From Novosphingobium sp. SG751A (lineage in GTDB: Bacteria; Pseudomonadota; Alphaproteobacteria; Sphingomonadales; Sphingomonadaceae): DNA of 64,000 nt. The DNA lies in contig NZ_JABGCB010000009.1 in NCBI RefSeq assembly GCF_013149295.1, positions 1-64,000 of the forward strand, read 5' to 3'. Under the pieces are notes generated by a model. It was not told the DNA's origin. It saw only the letters and a program-made list of their open reading frames with translations, and made no database searches. Shown piece by piece: positions 9,162 to 19,362 of the stretch (the stretch's first letter is position 1; every line of letters begins with the position of its first letter). A program made the translations under genes and the position numbers.

Positions 9162-10597
9162 GCGGGACGGCCACCCGCCTTGGGCGTCACCTTGCGCCAG
9201 TTTCCGCGCAAATAGATCGCGCTGGTCATCGCCACGGCCACCACCGCGCTGAACGGATAGGCATACCACAGCGCCTCGGCCCCAAGGTAGGGGAAGGCCG
9301 CGAAGTAAAAGCCGACACGCGCCGGATACATCGCCACAAACATGATGACGAGCGGGATGATCACCGCGCCATAGGCCCGCATCGTGCCGGTCAGGATCAT
9401 CATGATGCCGAACAGCACGAAGGAGACGCTCACGATCGGCTGCATATGCTGGGCAATGGGGATCGAGGGGCTGCCGGGAACGAGGAACATCCGCAGGAGC
9501 GGTGCATCGAAGATCACGATCAGCACCGCCAGCGTCACCGTCACGCTTTCATTCACGATCAGCCCGCGCATGGTGATCTTGCTGACCCGCTTGTGCAGGC
9601 CCGCGCCGACATTCTGCGCCACCATGGCCGAAACCGCGCTGGCAATGGCAAAGGCGGGCATTTGCAGATAGTTCCACAATTGCATCGATGCGCCATAGGC
9701 CGCAGCGGTCGCCACGCCTTCGCGGTTGACCAGGCCGACCATCACCAGACCGGCCGATGACACCAGAAGCATCTGCGCGCCCATCGGCAATCCCTTGGCG
9801 ATGATGAAGCGCAGTTCATCCCCGCGCGGGCGCAGATAGGCCCATTCGCCTCCGCGCAGCCGCAAGGGCAGGTCGCGCGCATAGATCCAGCCCAGCATCA
9901 GCGCCGCCCCTGCGAAATTGGCTGCCGCCGTGGACCATGCCGAACCCGAAATCCCCATCGCCGGGATCGGGCCGAAGCCCCGGATCAGCAGCGGGTTCAT
10001 CGTGATGTCGATCAGCACGGTCAGGATCATCGCGAAAAGCGGCACCTTGGCATCGCCCACGCCCCGCATCCCCATCGAGAGCATGATCGAGACCGACCCA
10101 AACGGCATGGTGATGAACACCACGCGCAGATAGTCGAGCGCCTCGATCCGGCTTGCCTCAGGTGTTGCCATCAGGTGGAGCAATTTGGGCGCCAGCACCG
10201 ATCCGATGATGCCGATCAGCACCGATAGCGCGACGCAAAAGCCCATGCCCGAGCCGAAAGTCACCCGCGCGCTGTCCATATCGCGCGCGCCGAAAGATTG
10301 CCCCACGCGCACGGTCGTGGCCATGCCAAATCCGAATACCGTGGCCATCATCAGGAACATGATGATGTTGACATTGGCCGTGGCCGCCAGCGCGCTTTCC
10401 CCGATCAGCTTGCCTACCCAGATCGAATTGACCGTGCCGTTGAGCGTTTGCAGCAGGTTGGAGAGCAGGGTGGGAATCGAAAACATCAACAATGTTTTCA
10501 GGATCGGCCCCTGCGTCAGATCGCCCCGCATCGGGGTGGCGTGGCCATGGGGGCGCGCATTGGAAGGCGGCGCTTCTTCGGTGACAAATTCGCTCAT
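9158..10597 (-). CDS. MATE family efflux transporter
   Basis: A 479-residue polytopic inner-membrane protein of the multidrug and toxin extrusion family (DinF/NorM fold, two six-helix bundles). Visible motifs include GPILKTLLMFSIPTLLSNLLQ at the first helix and GMRGVGDAK in the first half. Such proteins export cationic compounds using sodium or proton gradients. The ATG at 10597 overlaps the queE stop by 4 nt (ATGA) and has an AGAGG ribosome site, so it ends a valS-queE-MATE operon. An upstream in-frame extension would run into queE and is rejected. Confidence 0.88.
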   Translation of the reverse strand: MSEFVTEEAPPSNARPHGHATPMRGDLTQGPILKTLLMFSIPTLLSNLLQTLNGTVNSIWVGKLIGESALAATANVNIIMFLMMATVFGFGMATTVRVGQSFGARDMDSARVTFGSGMGFCVALSVLIGIIGSVLAPKLLHLMATPEASRIEALDYLRVVFITMPFGSVSIMLSMGMRGVGDAKVPLFAMILTVLIDITMNPLLIRGFGPIPAMGISGSAWSTAAANFAGAALMLGWIYARDLPLRLRGGEWAYLRPRGDELRFIIAKGLPMGAQMLLVSSAGLVMVGLVNREGVATAAAYGASMQLWNYLQMPAFAIASAVSAMVAQNVGAGLHKRVSKITMRGLIVNESVTVTLAVLIVIFDAPLLRMFLVPGSPSIPIAQHMQPIVSVSFVLFGIMMILTGTMRAYGAVIIPLVIMFVAMYPARVGFYFAAFPYLGAEALWYAYPFSAVVAVAMTSAIYLRGNWRKVTPKAGGRPA

Positions 10598-11334
10598 GTG
10601 CCTCTGGTGTCGCCGGAAAGATGAATATGCAAGCGGTCTGTCATCGCATAGCCGCGCTGCAGACAAAGATCAGCAATCCATACCATCCGCGCGCGCAGAG
10701 TTGCCGGGGCGCGGCCCTCGGGCATCAGAAAGATGCGCTCGGCAGGCAGGCCATGCTCGGCCGCCAGCGCGGCGACCTCTTCGACATCATCCGGGGCAGC
10801 GACGACGAATTTGAAGAACGCTTTGGGATATTGGGCAAAAAAGCGCAAAGCTTCGGGCCGTATGGCCAGATCGCGCGGGTTGCCCGAATGGCTCAGCTTG
10901 GGGCTGACATTATATTGCCCCACCCGCGCGGCCAGCGCTTGGGAAGGGACGACCGAACCATTCGTCTCGATCTCGACCTGATAATTGCCCAGCACAAAAA
11001 GATAGTCGAGCATCCGCACAAGGGCGGGGGCTTGAAGCAAAGGTTCGCCCCCGGTGATGACGAGTCGGCTTTGGCCAAAGGCGTGAATCGCCTCGGCAAC
11101 CGCCGCTTCTTCCCAGACCAACTGATTGTCGGCCCGGTCAAAGGCGATCCCGTCCTTGTGCGGCCGGTTGTCGCCCTCAAAGCGCCACGTGTAGGCTGTA
11201 TCGCACCATTGGCACGCCAGATTGCAGCGCGACAGGCGCAGGAAGACGCAGGGGCGCCCGATGGACGCCCCTTCACCCTGCAACGCGGCAAAGATTTCCG
11301 GTTTTCCCGGTGTGATCGTTGCCAGCGCGAGCAT
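10594..11334 (-). CDS. queE: 7-carboxy-7-deazaguanine synthase
   Basis: A 246-residue radical-SAM enzyme of the queuosine and 7-deazaguanine pathway. It converts 6-carboxytetrahydropterin to 7-carboxy-7-deazaguanine. The iron-sulfur motif CNLACQWCDT near residues 34-43 fits the CxxxCxxC family. FAALQGEGASIGRPCVFLRL precedes it, and the GGEPLL motif of radical-SAM enzymes follows. Its ATG overlaps the valS stop by one base (TAATG) and its stop overlaps the MATE start. No other queuosine genes are in the window. Confidence 0.93.
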   Translation of the reverse strand: MLALATITPGKPEIFAALQGEGASIGRPCVFLRLSRCNLACQWCDTAYTWRFEGDNRPHKDGIAFDRADNQLVWEEAAVAEAIHAFGQSRLVITGGEPLLQAPALVRMLDYLFVLGNYQVEIETNGSVVPSQALAARVGQYNVSPKLSHSGNPRDLAIRPEALRFFAQYPKAFFKFVVAAPDDVEEVAALAAEHGLPAERIFLMPEGRAPATLRARMVWIADLCLQRGYAMTDRLHIHLSGDTRGT

Positions 11335-14033
11335 TATCCCAAACGCGCCAGTGCGGCGGCAAGGCGCGTGGCCTCGCTCTCGTGATGGGCATGGTCTGCG
11401 CGGGCCTTGTCGATGGCCTCGGGCTTGGCCTTTTCAACAAAGGCCGGGTTCGACAGGCGCTTGGAGAGCGAATCGCGCTCCTTCTCGCTGGCGGCCAAGG
11501 CTTTGGCCAGACGCGCCTTTTCCGCCGCCACGTCGATCAGCCCTTCGAGCGGAACGATGATATTGGCGTCGCCCGCGCCAACCTGCATCGCCGCGCCGGC
11601 AGGGGCCGGGGCAAAGTGGATTGCATCCAGACGCGCCAGACGGTCAATCGCCACCGGGTTGCGGGTGATGATACCGCGCGTGGCCTCGCTTGGATCGGGC
11701 AGATAGGCGGTGAGGCGCGAGCCGGGCGCAAGGCCCAGTTCGACCTTGGCCCCGCGCAGATTGCCGATCAGCGCGATCAGCCATTCGACCTCGCGCTTGG
11801 CTTCGGCGTCCACCTGCGCGGCCGGGGCAGGCCATGCCGCCACGATCAGCTCGCCATCGCGCGCACCCAGCTTGCTCCACAGTTCTTCGGTGACGAAGGG
11901 CATGAAGGGGTGGAGCATGACCAGAATCTGATCCAGCACCCAACCGGCCACCGCCTTGGTTTCTTCATCGAACGAACCCTTGATCAGTTCGATGTACCAG
12001 TCGCAGAAGCTGTTCCACACGAACTGATAGATCGCGCTGGCCGCCGCATCAAAGCGCAGATCTTCCATCGCCTTGTCGAGCGCGGCAACGGTTTCGACTA
12101 CCTCGCCGATGATCCACTTGTTGACCGCGCTGGTGGCTTGTGGAGCGGCAACCGAGGTAGACGCCGTGATGCCGTTCGATTGACAGAAACGCGCGGCATT
12201 CCAGAGCTTTGTCGCAAAGTTGCGATAACCCTCCACGCGCTTTTCATCCATCTTCACATCGCGGCCCTGCGATTCCATAGCCGCCATGAAGAAGCGCAGA
12301 GCATCCGCGCCATACTGGTCGATCAGGCCCAGCGGGTCGACCACATTGCCCTTGGACTTGGACATTTTCGCGCCATCGGCGGCGCGCACCAACCCGTGCA
12401 GATAGAGCTTCTTCCACGGCACTTCCTTCATGAAGTGCATGCCCTGCATCGCCATGCGCGCATCCCAGAAGAACAGGATGTCAAAGCCCGACACCAGCAG
12501 ATCGTTGGGATAGTGCTTCTTCAGCAGCGGCGCGTCCTCATCCGGCCAGCCCAGCGTGGCAAAGGGCCACAGCGCCGAGGAGAACCACGTGTCGAGCACG
12601 TCGGAATCGCGGGTCAGCGCCTTGTTGCCCGCCAGAGCCTGCGCTTCTTCCTCGGTTTCGGCCACGAAGATTTCGCCATCTTCGGCATACCACGCCGGAA
12701 TGCGATGGCCCCACCAAAGCTGACGCGACACGCACCAGGGCTGGATGTTTTCCATCCAGTTGAAGAAGGTCTTTTCCCAGCTCTTGGGCACGATTTCGAT
12801 AGCGCCGCTGCGCACTGCCTCAATCGGCTTTTGCGCCAGAACACCGGCATTCACATACCACTGATCGGTCAGCCAAGGCTCGATCACCACACCGCCACGG
12901 TCGCCATAGGGCGTCTGGATCACGCGAGGTTCAGCGTCATGCTCGACTTCTTCGCCTTCCTTGTTCTTGGTGATGTGAGGCACAAGGCTGCCATCAGCCT
13001 TCAATCGTGCCACCACCGCCTTGCGCGCGTCAAAGCGCTCCAGCCCGACAAATTCCGCCGGGATCAGCCCATCGGCCACCTGCACCACATTGGCATCGGC
13101 ATCGAGCATGTTGAGCATCTGGTTCGCTGCGATCCCCGCGCGCTTGCCCACTTCAAAGTCGTTGAAGTCATGGCCCGGCGTGATCTTGACCGCGCCCGTG
13201 CCCAACGCCGGATCAGCATGTTCATCGGCCACGATCGGGATCAGACGCCCGGTGATCGGCAGCTTAACAAACTTGCCGATCACGGAACTGTAGCGCTCGT
13301 CGTCGGGATGCACCGCCACGGCCATATCGGCCAGCATGGTTTCCGGGCGCGTGGTGGCCACCACGATATGATCGCGCCCATCGGCAAGGCGAACGCCGTC
13401 TGCCAGCGGATAGCGGAACTTCCAGAAATTGCCCTGAACCTCGCGGGTTTCCACCTCAAGATCGGAAATCGCGGTTTTCAGCTTGGGGTCCCAATTGACC
13501 AGACGCTTGTCGCGATAGATCAGCCCCTGATTGTACAGGTCTACAAACACCTTCACCACCGCGCGGGTGAAATGCGGGTCCATCGTGAACTGCTCGCGGC
13601 TCCAGTCCATCGAACAGCCCAGACGGCGCAGCTGGCCGGTGATGGTGCCGCCGCTCTCGGCTTTCCATTCCCAGACCTTTTCGACGAAACCTTCGCGCGT
13701 GTAATTGGTGCGCTTGTCCTGACGCGCCTCCATCTGGCGCTCGACCACCATCTGGGTTGCGATGCCGGCATGGTCCGTACCCACCACCCAGAGCGCATCC
13801 TTGCCGCGCAGGCGCTCGTAACGGATCACGATGTCCTGAAGCGTATTGTCCAGCGCATGGCCGATATGCAGCGAGCCCGTCACGTTGGGCGGCGGGTTGA
13901 CGATGGTAAAGGGCGCCGCATCGGGGCGCTCGGGGCGAAACAGATTGTTCGCCTCCCAATGGCCATACCACTTGGCTTCGATCCCGGCTGGATCAAAGGT
14001 CTTGTCGAGCATATTGGCGGTTTCTTGCGTCAT
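11334..14033 (-). CDS. valS: Valyl-tRNA synthetase
   Basis: An 899-residue class I aminoacyl-tRNA synthetase that charges tRNA-Val. The HIGH-type motif appears in [16 protein letters not shown] near residue 45, the catalytic KMSKS loop in [14 protein letters not shown] near residue 550, and the C-terminal arm is a charged coiled coil ([17 protein letters not shown]). The CP1 editing domain lies between the motifs. The start at MTQETANML is chosen because the in-frame upstream extension has no family resemblance. It is the first gene of the valS-queE-MATE operon. Confidence 0.97.
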   Translation of the reverse strand: MTQETANMLDKTFDPAGIEAKWYGHWEANNLFRPERPDAAPFTIVNPPPNVTGSLHIGHALDNTLQDIVIRYERLRGKDALWVVGTDHAGIATQMVVERQMEARQDKRTNYTREGFVEKVWEWKAESGGTITGQLRRLGCSMDWSREQFTMDPHFTRAVVKVFVDLYNQGLIYRDKRLVNWDPKLKTAISDLEVETREVQGNFWKFRYPLADGVRLADGRDHIVVATTRPETMLADMAVAVHPDDERYSSVIGKFVKLPITGRLIPIVADEHADPALGTGAVKITPGHDFNDFEVGKRAGIAANQMLNMLDADANVVQVADGLIPAEFVGLERFDARKAVVARLKADGSLVPHITKNKEGEEVEHDAEPRVIQTPYGDRGGVVIEPWLTDQWYVNAGVLAQKPIEAVRSGAIEIVPKSWEKTFFNWMENIQPWCVSRQLWWGHRIPAWYAEDGEIFVAETEEEAQALAGNKALTRDSDVLDTWFSSALWPFATLGWPDEDAPLLKKHYPNDLLVSGFDILFFWDARMAMQGMHFMKEVPWKKLYLHGLVRAADGAKMSKSKGNVVDPLGLIDQYGADALRFFMAAMESQGRDVKMDEKRVEGYRNFATKLWNAARFCQSNGITASTSVAAPQATSAVNKWIIGEVVETVAALDKAMEDLRFDAAASAIYQFVWNSFCDWYIELIKGSFDEETKAVAGWVLDQILVMLHPFMPFVTEELWSKLGARDGELIVAAWPAPAAQVDAEAKREVEWLIALIGNLRGAKVELGLAPGSRLTAYLPDPSEATRGIITRNPVAIDRLARLDAIHFAPAPAGAAMQVGAGDANIIVPLEGLIDVAAEKARLAKALAASEKERDSLSKRLSNPAFVEKAKPEAIDKARADHAHHESEATRLAAALARLG

Positions 14034-14168
14034 GTCATTTCCAGCTATTTGGCAGCGGCCTTTGCCAGCATGGCCCCCCTTTCGCAAGGGCGCACCGGGT
14101 AAACCCGCATCAAGGGGGCGAAACCACCTCTTGCGAGGGGCATGATTTTCGCCCACAAGGTTGATTAC

Positions 14169-15281
14169 ATGGCGCCCGATTGCGAATTCTTGTTGGCCAC
14201 GGATGCCGATGGCAAGTCCACACTGACCCTGTCAGGCGTGCTGACGATTGCCAGTGTCGGCATGCTCGATCATGCGATGCGCCGCGAAAACCCGCAATTC
14301 AGCGATCTCGACATTGCCGGGCTCGAAGAACTCGATACCGCCGGAGCATGGCTGGTGTGGCGCCTTGCGCGCGATGCCGGGGCGCAGGTGGTGGGGGCCA
14401 GCGAGAAGGCCGAGCGGCTGATGTCGGCGGTCAAATGTTGCAGCGGCGATGCGCCGATTGCGCCGCCGCGGGCGCCGCCCATGATCCGAATCGTGGAGAC
14501 GGTCGGGCTGGTGATGATCGGCCTGTGGCGGGGTTCGGGCGCGATCTTGAGCTTTCTTGGCGCGCTGATTTCCGCGCTGGGCAATGTGATCCGCCATCCT
14601 TCGCGCATCCGCTGGACCGCCTTGGTGCGCCAGACCGAGCTGGTGGGCGTTGATGCGCTGGCGATTGTCGGGCTGATGAGCTTCCTTGTCGGCGTGGTGA
14701 TTGCCCAGCAGGGGGCGGTCCAGCTTCAGCAATTCGGCGCCGAGATTTACACGGTCAACCTAACGGGGCGCATTTCGCTGCGCGAACTGGGCGTGCTGAT
14801 GACTGCGATCATGGTGGCGGGCCGTTCGGGCAGTGCCTTTGCCGCGCAGATCGGCACGATGAAGCTGACCGAGGAAATTGACGCGATGCGTACCATCGGG
14901 GTCTCTCCGATGGAGGCGCTGGTGCTGCCGCGCGTGATGGCGGCGGTGGTGATGATGCCTTTGCTGGGGCTTTATTCGGCGCTGATCGCCATTGTCGGGG
15001 GCGCCACGATCAGCGCCTTCACGCTCGACATTCCCTTCTTCAACTTTCTTGCGCGGGTGCAGGAGGTGGTGCCGCTGATCGACCTGTGGGTGGGCCTGAT
15101 CAAGGGGCCGGTGTTTGGCCTGATCGTGGCCATGACGGGCTGCTATCAGGGCATGCAGGTCAAGGGCAGCAGCGAGGAAGTGGGCCTGCACACGACCCAG
15201 GCGGTGGTGCAGGCGATCTTTGCCGTGATCGTGATCGACGCCTTCTTTGCCGTGTTCTTTTCCGAGGTGGGCTGGATATGA
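14169..15281 (+). CDS. mlaE: MlaE-type ABC permease with N-terminal STAS domain
   Basis: A 370-residue protein that fuses a STAS/MlaB-like domain (about residues 1-100, with the [19 protein letters not shown] core) to a MlaE permease. The permease part has five or six membrane helices and the [22 protein letters not shown] signature. In gammaproteobacteria MlaB is a separate subunit, so this is a domain fusion. The system moves phospholipid between the membranes. The ATG at 14169 has AAGG at a good distance; an ATG 27 nt upstream has its GAGGGG too close. The stop overlaps the ATPase start (ATGA). Confidence 0.9.
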   Translation: MAPDCEFLLATDADGKSTLTLSGVLTIASVGMLDHAMRRENPQFSDLDIAGLEELDTAGAWLVWRLARDAGAQVVGASEKAERLMSAVKCCSGDAPIAPPRAPPMIRIVETVGLVMIGLWRGSGAILSFLGALISALGNVIRHPSRIRWTALVRQTELVGVDALAIVGLMSFLVGVVIAQQGAVQLQQFGAEIYTVNLTGRISLRELGVLMTAIMVAGRSGSAFAAQIGTMKLTEEIDAMRTIGVSPMEALVLPRVMAAVVMMPLLGLYSALIAIVGGATISAFTLDIPFFNFLARVQEVVPLIDLWVGLIKGPVFGLIVAMTGCYQGMQVKGSSEEVGLHTTQAVVQAIFAVIVIDAFFAVFFSEVGWI

Positions 15282-16120
15282 GCGAGGCATCCTCCGATCT
15301 GGCGATCCGCGTCGAGGATCTGGAAAACCGCTTTGGCGATCATGCCGTGCATGAAGGGCTCAACCTTGACGTGCGCCGGGGCGAGATCATCGGCGTGGTG
15401 GGCGGATCGGGCACGGGAAAATCGGTCCTGATGCGCTCTGTCATCGGACTTCAGACGCCCAGCCATGGGCGTATTGAGGTGCTGGGCCGTGAAATGGGCG
15501 CCCCGCGCGCGCCGGGCGAGGCCGACATCCGCAGCCGCTGGGGCGTGCTGTTTCAGGGCGGGGCGCTGTTCTCCACACTGACCGTTGCGGAAAATGTCGA
15601 GGTGCCGCTGAAAGAATTCTACCCCGACATGGACCCCGAACTGCGCCACGAAATCGCGCGCTATAAGGTCAGTCTGACAGGATTGCCTGATAATGCGGCG
15701 GCGAAATATCCTTCCGAACTGTCGGGCGGTATGAAGAAGCGCGCAGGTCTGGCCCGCGCGCTGGCGCTTGACCCCGAACTGCTGTTTCTGGACGAGCCGA
15801 CGGCGGGCCTTGACCCCATTGGCGCTGCGGCCTTTGACAGCCTGACGCGCGAATTGCATGAGACGCTGGGGCTGACGGTGTTCCTCATCACCCATGACCT
15901 CGACACGCTGCACGAGATTTGCGACCGCGTGGCGGTGCTTGCCGACAAGAAGGTTATTGCGGTGGGCACAATCCCCGAGCTGATGGCCAGCGACCATCCG
16001 TGGATTCATGAATATTTCGGCGGGCCGCGCGGCCGTTCAGCGCTCATGTCGCGCGGAGGCGAGCAAACCCATGGGGCCAAAGACGATGGGCTGGACAGCC
16101 CCAATCCGGCAAAGGCATAG
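15278..16120 (+). CDS. mlaF: MlaF-type ABC transporter ATPase
   Basis: A 280-residue ABC ATPase. Walker A is GGSGTGKS (about residues 43-50), followed by a Q-loop (LFQGGALFS), the signature LSGGMKKR, Walker B ELLFLDEPTAGLDP and the switch histidine in ITHDLDTL. The LSGGM variant and FQGGALFS are characteristic of MlaF and related lipid importers. The ATGA overlap couples it to the permease. About 40 residues of hydrophilic tail follow the core. It energises the transporter on the cytoplasmic side. Confidence 0.92.
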   Translation: MSEASSDLAIRVEDLENRFGDHAVHEGLNLDVRRGEIIGVVGGSGTGKSVLMRSVIGLQTPSHGRIEVLGREMGAPRAPGEADIRSRWGVLFQGGALFSTLTVAENVEVPLKEFYPDMDPELRHEIARYKVSLTGLPDNAAAKYPSELSGGMKKRAGLARALALDPELLFLDEPTAGLDPIGAAAFDSLTRELHETLGLTVFLITHDLDTLHEICDRVAVLADKKVIAVGTIPELMASDHPWIHEYFGGPRGRSALMSRGGEQTHGAKDDGLDSPNPAKA

Positions 16121-16127
16121 TAGAGCG

Positions 16128-17066
16128 ATGGAAACACGCGCCAATCATATCTGGGTAGGGGCGGTAACGCTGATCCTGCTGGCCATGGCGGCGGGCTTTG
16201 CGCTGTGGCTGGCGCATCTCTCGCGCCATGAACGCAAGCCCTATGATATCTATTTCCGCCAGTCGGTCGATGGTTTGGCCAAAGGAACTCAGGTCAATTA
16301 CAAGGGCGTGCCCGCAGGCCAGATTACCGAGATCGAACTGTCACCCGAGGACCCCAGCGTGGTGCGCGTGCGCATCGCCATCAGCCGCGAAATCCCCGTC
16401 CTGCAAGGCACGACGGCCACCATTCAGGGCAGCTTTACCGGCGTTTCCAATGTGCAGTTGGCAGGCGGCAAGCCCGGGCAGCCGCCGATCACCGCCATTG
16501 GCCCCGATGGCGCGCCGGTGATCCCGACCAAATTGTCGGGCCTTGGCGATCTGCTCTCCAGCGCGCCGCAATTGCTCGAACGCATCGGCACGCTGACCGA
16601 CAAGCTGTCCAATCTGCTGTCGGACAAGAACCAGAAGAATATCGAGGGCATTCTGGCCAACACCAACCGGATGACCGCCAATCTGGCCGATGCTTCGCCC
16701 CAGTTGAAGCAGGTGGTGAGCGATCTCGACGCCGCGCTGGTGCAGGCCAAGGATTCGATGGCCGAGTTTCAAAAGCTGACCGCCACTTTCAATGGTCAGC
16801 TTGACGGCAATGGTAATACGGTGGTGGCCCAGTTGAACCAGACGCTGCGTTCGGCGCAGGGGGCGGCCGATGCGCTCAAATCCACGCTGGGCCAGACCGA
16901 CCCGGCCATCCGCCGCGTGCGTGAGGAAACGCTGCCGCAGGCCGAGAGCGCGGTGCGCGAATTGCGTGCGGCAAGCCGGGCGCTGCGTGAACTGACCGAA
17001 AAGATCGACAATCAGGGTGCTGCCGCCGCGCTCTCGCCACCCAAGCTGCCGGAGTATCATCCATGA
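16128..17066 (+). CDS. mlaD: MlaD family (MCE domain) periplasmic substrate-binding subunit
   Basis: A 312-residue protein with an N-terminal membrane anchor (VGAVTLILLAMAAGFALWL), a single MCE domain (about residues 40-115: VDGLAKGTQVNYKGVPAGQI, then GSFTGVSNVQLAGG) and a long helical C-terminal part rich in Gln, Asn and Ala. MCE proteins form hexameric rings that guide lipid across the periplasm. It begins 7 nt after the ATPase stop and its stop overlaps the lipoprotein start (ATGA). The long helical tail is more like YebT/PqiB-related or mycobacterial MCE proteins than E. coli MlaD, which is 183 residues. Confidence 0.9.
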   Translation: METRANHIWVGAVTLILLAMAAGFALWLAHLSRHERKPYDIYFRQSVDGLAKGTQVNYKGVPAGQITEIELSPEDPSVVRVRIAISREIPVLQGTTATIQGSFTGVSNVQLAGGKPGQPPITAIGPDGAPVIPTKLSGLGDLLSSAPQLLERIGTLTDKLSNLLSDKNQKNIEGILANTNRMTANLADASPQLKQVVSDLDAALVQAKDSMAEFQKLTATFNGQLDGNGNTVVAQLNQTLRSAQGAADALKSTLGQTDPAIRRVREETLPQAESAVRELRAASRALRELTEKIDNQGAAAALSPPKLPEYHP

Positions 17067-17641
17067 AGAAGCGCGCTGTTTTGATCGCGGTGTTGCTGCT
17101 GGGCGGCTGCGTCAAGGTGGGCGAGGGGGGCAAGCCGCCGCGCCAGCTGTTTACCCTGCCGCCGGTTGCCGCTCCCGCCGGAGCGCTGGTTACGGCCACG
17201 CCCATCACCACTCTGGCCGTGTCCGAGCCGGACACCGAGCGCGCGCTTGGCCTGACCCGGATCGCGGTGCGGGTCAATGACAGCTCGATCGCCTATATGA
17301 AGGAAGGCCTGTGGAGCGAACGCCCCGCGCGCCTGCTGCGCAACCATATCGCCGAGGTGATCCGCGCGCGCGGCATACGCCTCGTGCTGATCGATAGCGA
17401 AGATGGCGCGCAGGCCGGGCAGCACCTTGGCGGGCGTCTGATCTTCATGGGCTATGACGACCGCACCCGCTCGGCCGTGATCCGCTATGACGCGCTGCTG
17501 ACCAAGCTGGACGGCACGCTGGCCCAGCGCCGGTTCGAGGCGGTGGAAAAGGGCGTCGCGCCCAAGCCGGAAGCTGTGGCCGAGGCTTTGGGGCGGATGT
17601 CGGATAAATTGGCGGCGGAGGTTGCCGATTGGGTTGGGTGA
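17063..17641 (+). CDS. ABC-type transport auxiliary lipoprotein (PqiC-like)
   Basis: A 192-residue lipoprotein: a short signal peptide ends in the lipobox LLGGC (Cys at residue 15), followed by a domain of the ABC_trans_aux/PqiC type (PPRQLFTL near the start, and SSIAYMKEGLWSERPARLLRNH). PqiC-type lipoproteins sit in the outer membrane and complete MCE transport paths. It closes the four-gene operon mlaE-mlaF-mlaD-lipoprotein. No MlaC shuttle or MlaA gene is present locally, so the organisation is a hybrid of Mla and Pqi systems. Confidence 0.85.
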   Translation: MKKRAVLIAVLLLGGCVKVGEGGKPPRQLFTLPPVAAPAGALVTATPITTLAVSEPDTERALGLTRIAVRVNDSSIAYMKEGLWSERPARLLRNHIAEVIRARGIRLVLIDSEDGAQAGQHLGGRLIFMGYDDRTRSAVIRYDALLTKLDGTLAQRRFEAVEKGVAPKPEAVAEALGRMSDKLAAEVADWVG

Positions 17642-17651
17642 GGGGGTAATA

Positions 17652-17770
17652 TGCCTCCGGCGCCAGGCAGCACTATTTCGCCGCGTCGCAGGCCTTACAA
17701 ATCACATAACCTTGCAAATTGTCCGCCACTCCATAACGGGATTGCAAAGGGCCGCCGCCCTTTGCCCGCC
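17652..17770. repeat. Composite palindromic element R1 (degenerate)
   Basis: The right hairpin is well preserved: GCAAAGGG and CCCTTTGC arms within 17738-17770, preceded by ATAACGGGATT and followed by CCGCC. The left end is reduced to TGCCTCCGGCG at 17652-17662. The middle has GCCGCGTCGCAGGCCTT, related to the middles of R5 and R6. It lies between convergent genes and may also act as a terminator. Confidence 0.75.
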
Positions 17771-17783
17771 TTAGGTCAATTCC

Positions 17784-18479
17784 TTACCCCCGCACCATCC
17801 CGACAAACTCCGCCGACAAGGCAAAGGCCTTCGCCCGCTTCTCGCGGCGTTCCTCGGCTTCCCAATCGCGGCCCCAGAGGTCGGCCTGCCATTCTTCCTC
17901 AAGGCTGGCGGCGGCCCAGAGCGCAGCCACATCCGCCTCCGGTTCCGCAGCCTCCAGCGCGATCAGCAACGATGCCGCAAGGCTGGCCATATTGCGCAGG
18001 GCCGCCAGTGTGAACGCATCGGCATCCTCCAGCCGAGCGCGCAGGATAGCGAGGCTTTCTGCGGGCTGAGGCTTGTGCATGATGCCGCTGATGCGCTGCA
18101 TCCGGATACCGTGGCGCGCTTCGGCGGCGGCCAGAAATGGCTCCCACACCTCGTTCTGACGCTCAAACAGCGCGTCCTCGGGATCGGCGCGATAGCACAG
18201 CGTGTCCGTTTCGGCATAGGGCAGCAGCGAGGCGATGGCCTCGGCCCGTTCGCGCCCGACCACGTCCAGCGCATAATCGGCCATATCGCGCAGGATGAAA
18301 CTGGTAGGGTCGATCTCTTCCCCTTGCGCCGCCCATTCGGCGGCCAGCGCCTCGGCCAGAGCCTTGGTCGGCACCTTTTGCGGCTGTCCGCCCACCGTCC
18401 GAATCGCGCGCTCGTCAAGCGTCACCTGCCAGGCGCCCTTTTGCCCGGCGACCGATACTTCCTTGTAAAACCGCTTCAT
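17784..18479 (-). CDS. ATP12 family F1-ATPase assembly chaperone
   Basis: A 231-residue protein of the ATP12 family, chaperones that hold the F1 alpha subunit during ATP synthase assembly in mitochondria and alphaproteobacteria. Recognisable stretches are the N-terminal MKRFYKEVSV, the ADYALDVVGRERAEAI region, the DTLCYRADPEDAL motif and EVWEPFLAAAEARHGI. It is cytoplasmic. Its ATG overlaps the stop of the small membrane protein gene by one base, making it the last gene of a five-gene overlapping operon. Confidence 0.92.
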   Translation of the reverse strand: MKRFYKEVSVAGQKGAWQVTLDERAIRTVGGQPQKVPTKALAEALAAEWAAQGEEIDPTSFILRDMADYALDVVGRERAEAIASLLPYAETDTLCYRADPEDALFERQNEVWEPFLAAAEARHGIRMQRISGIMHKPQPAESLAILRARLEDADAFTLAALRNMASLAASLLIALEAAEPEADVAALWAAASLEEEWQADLWGRDWEAEERREKRAKAFALSAEFVGMVRG

Positions 18480-18700
18480 TACGCCCCGTCTTGCTTCTTC
18501 CAGCGTTTCACCAACCGGCTGGGAAAGATCAGCGCGTAATAGATCCCGCCCAGCAGGACCAGCAGGCCGACCAGACGCGGCAGATCAACCTTGCCCGCCA
18601 TGATCGCCGCGCCCACCATCGCCACCAGCACGCCGACAAAGCGCACCACGTTCAACCGCTTGAACCGCGCCTTGGCCAGCATTTCCGCGTCCATGCTCAT
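18479..18700 (-). CDS. Small two-helix membrane protein, unknown function
   Basis: A 73-residue protein with two hydrophobic segments (about residues 19-36 and 42-60: VVRFVGVLVAMVGAAIMAG and LVGLLVLLGGIYYALIFP) and a basic C terminus. I do not recognise a characterised family. Its start overlaps the HAD gene stop by 4 nt (ATGA at 18697-18700) and its stop overlaps the ATP12 start by one base. This strict coupling on both sides argues that it is a real gene. Confidence 0.75.
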   Translation of the reverse strand: MSMDAEMLAKARFKRLNVVRFVGVLVAMVGAAIMAGKVDLPRLVGLLVLLGGIYYALIFPSRLVKRWKKQDGA

Positions 18701-19362
18701 CCCAGTAACTCCCGCAAGTGCTCCGGATCGCGCGCGACCGCATCGGCGCCCGCGGCCATCAATTGCGCCACGCTGTGATAGCCCCAGGCCACGCCCAGCG
18801 CCCGAACGCCCGCGCTGCGCGCCATGGCCATGTCAAAGCTGGTGTCGCCGATCATCACGCTGTCCTGCGGCATTGCGGCGGCCTCGAACAGAGCGGCTTC
18901 CAGCATGGCAGGATGGGGCTTGGAGGGATGGCGGTCGGCGGTCTGCAGTGAGATAAAATGGTCGGACAGCCCGTGCATCGCCAGACAATGCGTTAACCCG
19001 CGATCACTTTTGCCTGTGGCCACCGCCATGGCCCAGCCATCGCTGCGCAGCCCGTCGAGCAGGCCCCGGATGCCGTCATACAAAGGCTCACCGATCCGCC
19101 CGGAATCGCGCGCGCTGCGATAGGCGTATTTATATTCCTCGACCAGCGCGGCTTGTTGCTCGGTCTCAAGATCGGGGCGGAGGCGACGCATGGCCACCGG
19201 CAGGCTGAGCCCGACAATCTGGCGCACTGCCTCACGCGAGGGAGGAGTCAGGCTCTGCGCGCGGAAGGCATCGACCATCGCGGCCTGAATATCATGCTGG
19301 CCGTCGACCAGCGTGCCATCGCAATCGAACACGGCCAGCCGGGTTGCATTAGGCTGCGTCAT
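18697..19362 (-). CDS. HAD-IA family phosphatase (phosphoglycolate phosphatase-like)
   Basis: A 221-residue haloacid dehalogenase superfamily phosphatase. Motif I is VFDCDGTLVDG (nucleophile Asp and acid Asp), motif II a Thr in AVATGKSDRG, and motif IV the VMIGDTSFDMAMA acidic pair. A helical cap lies between motifs I and II, as in Gph and other HAD-IA enzymes. Small phosphorylated metabolites such as 2-phosphoglycolate are typical substrates; specificity is not decided by sequence. The start overlaps the PaiB-like stop by 4 nt. Confidence 0.88.
   Translation of the reverse strand: MTQPNATRLAVFDCDGTLVDGQHDIQAAMVDAFRAQSLTPPSREAVRQIVGLSLPVAMRRLRPDLETEQQAALVEEYKYAYRSARDSGRIGEPLYDGIRGLLDGLRSDGWAMAVATGKSDRGLTHCLAMHGLSDHFISLQTADRHPSKPHPAMLEAALFEAAAMPQDSVMIGDTSFDMAMARSAGVRALGVAWGYHSVAQLMAAGADAVARDPEHLRELLG

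Noticed and set aside
11319..14102. A 927-codon open frame on the plus strand opposite valS
   Set aside because: It mirrors valS exactly, and its translation is rich in His, Arg and Gln with no family features. It is a by-product of high GC content.
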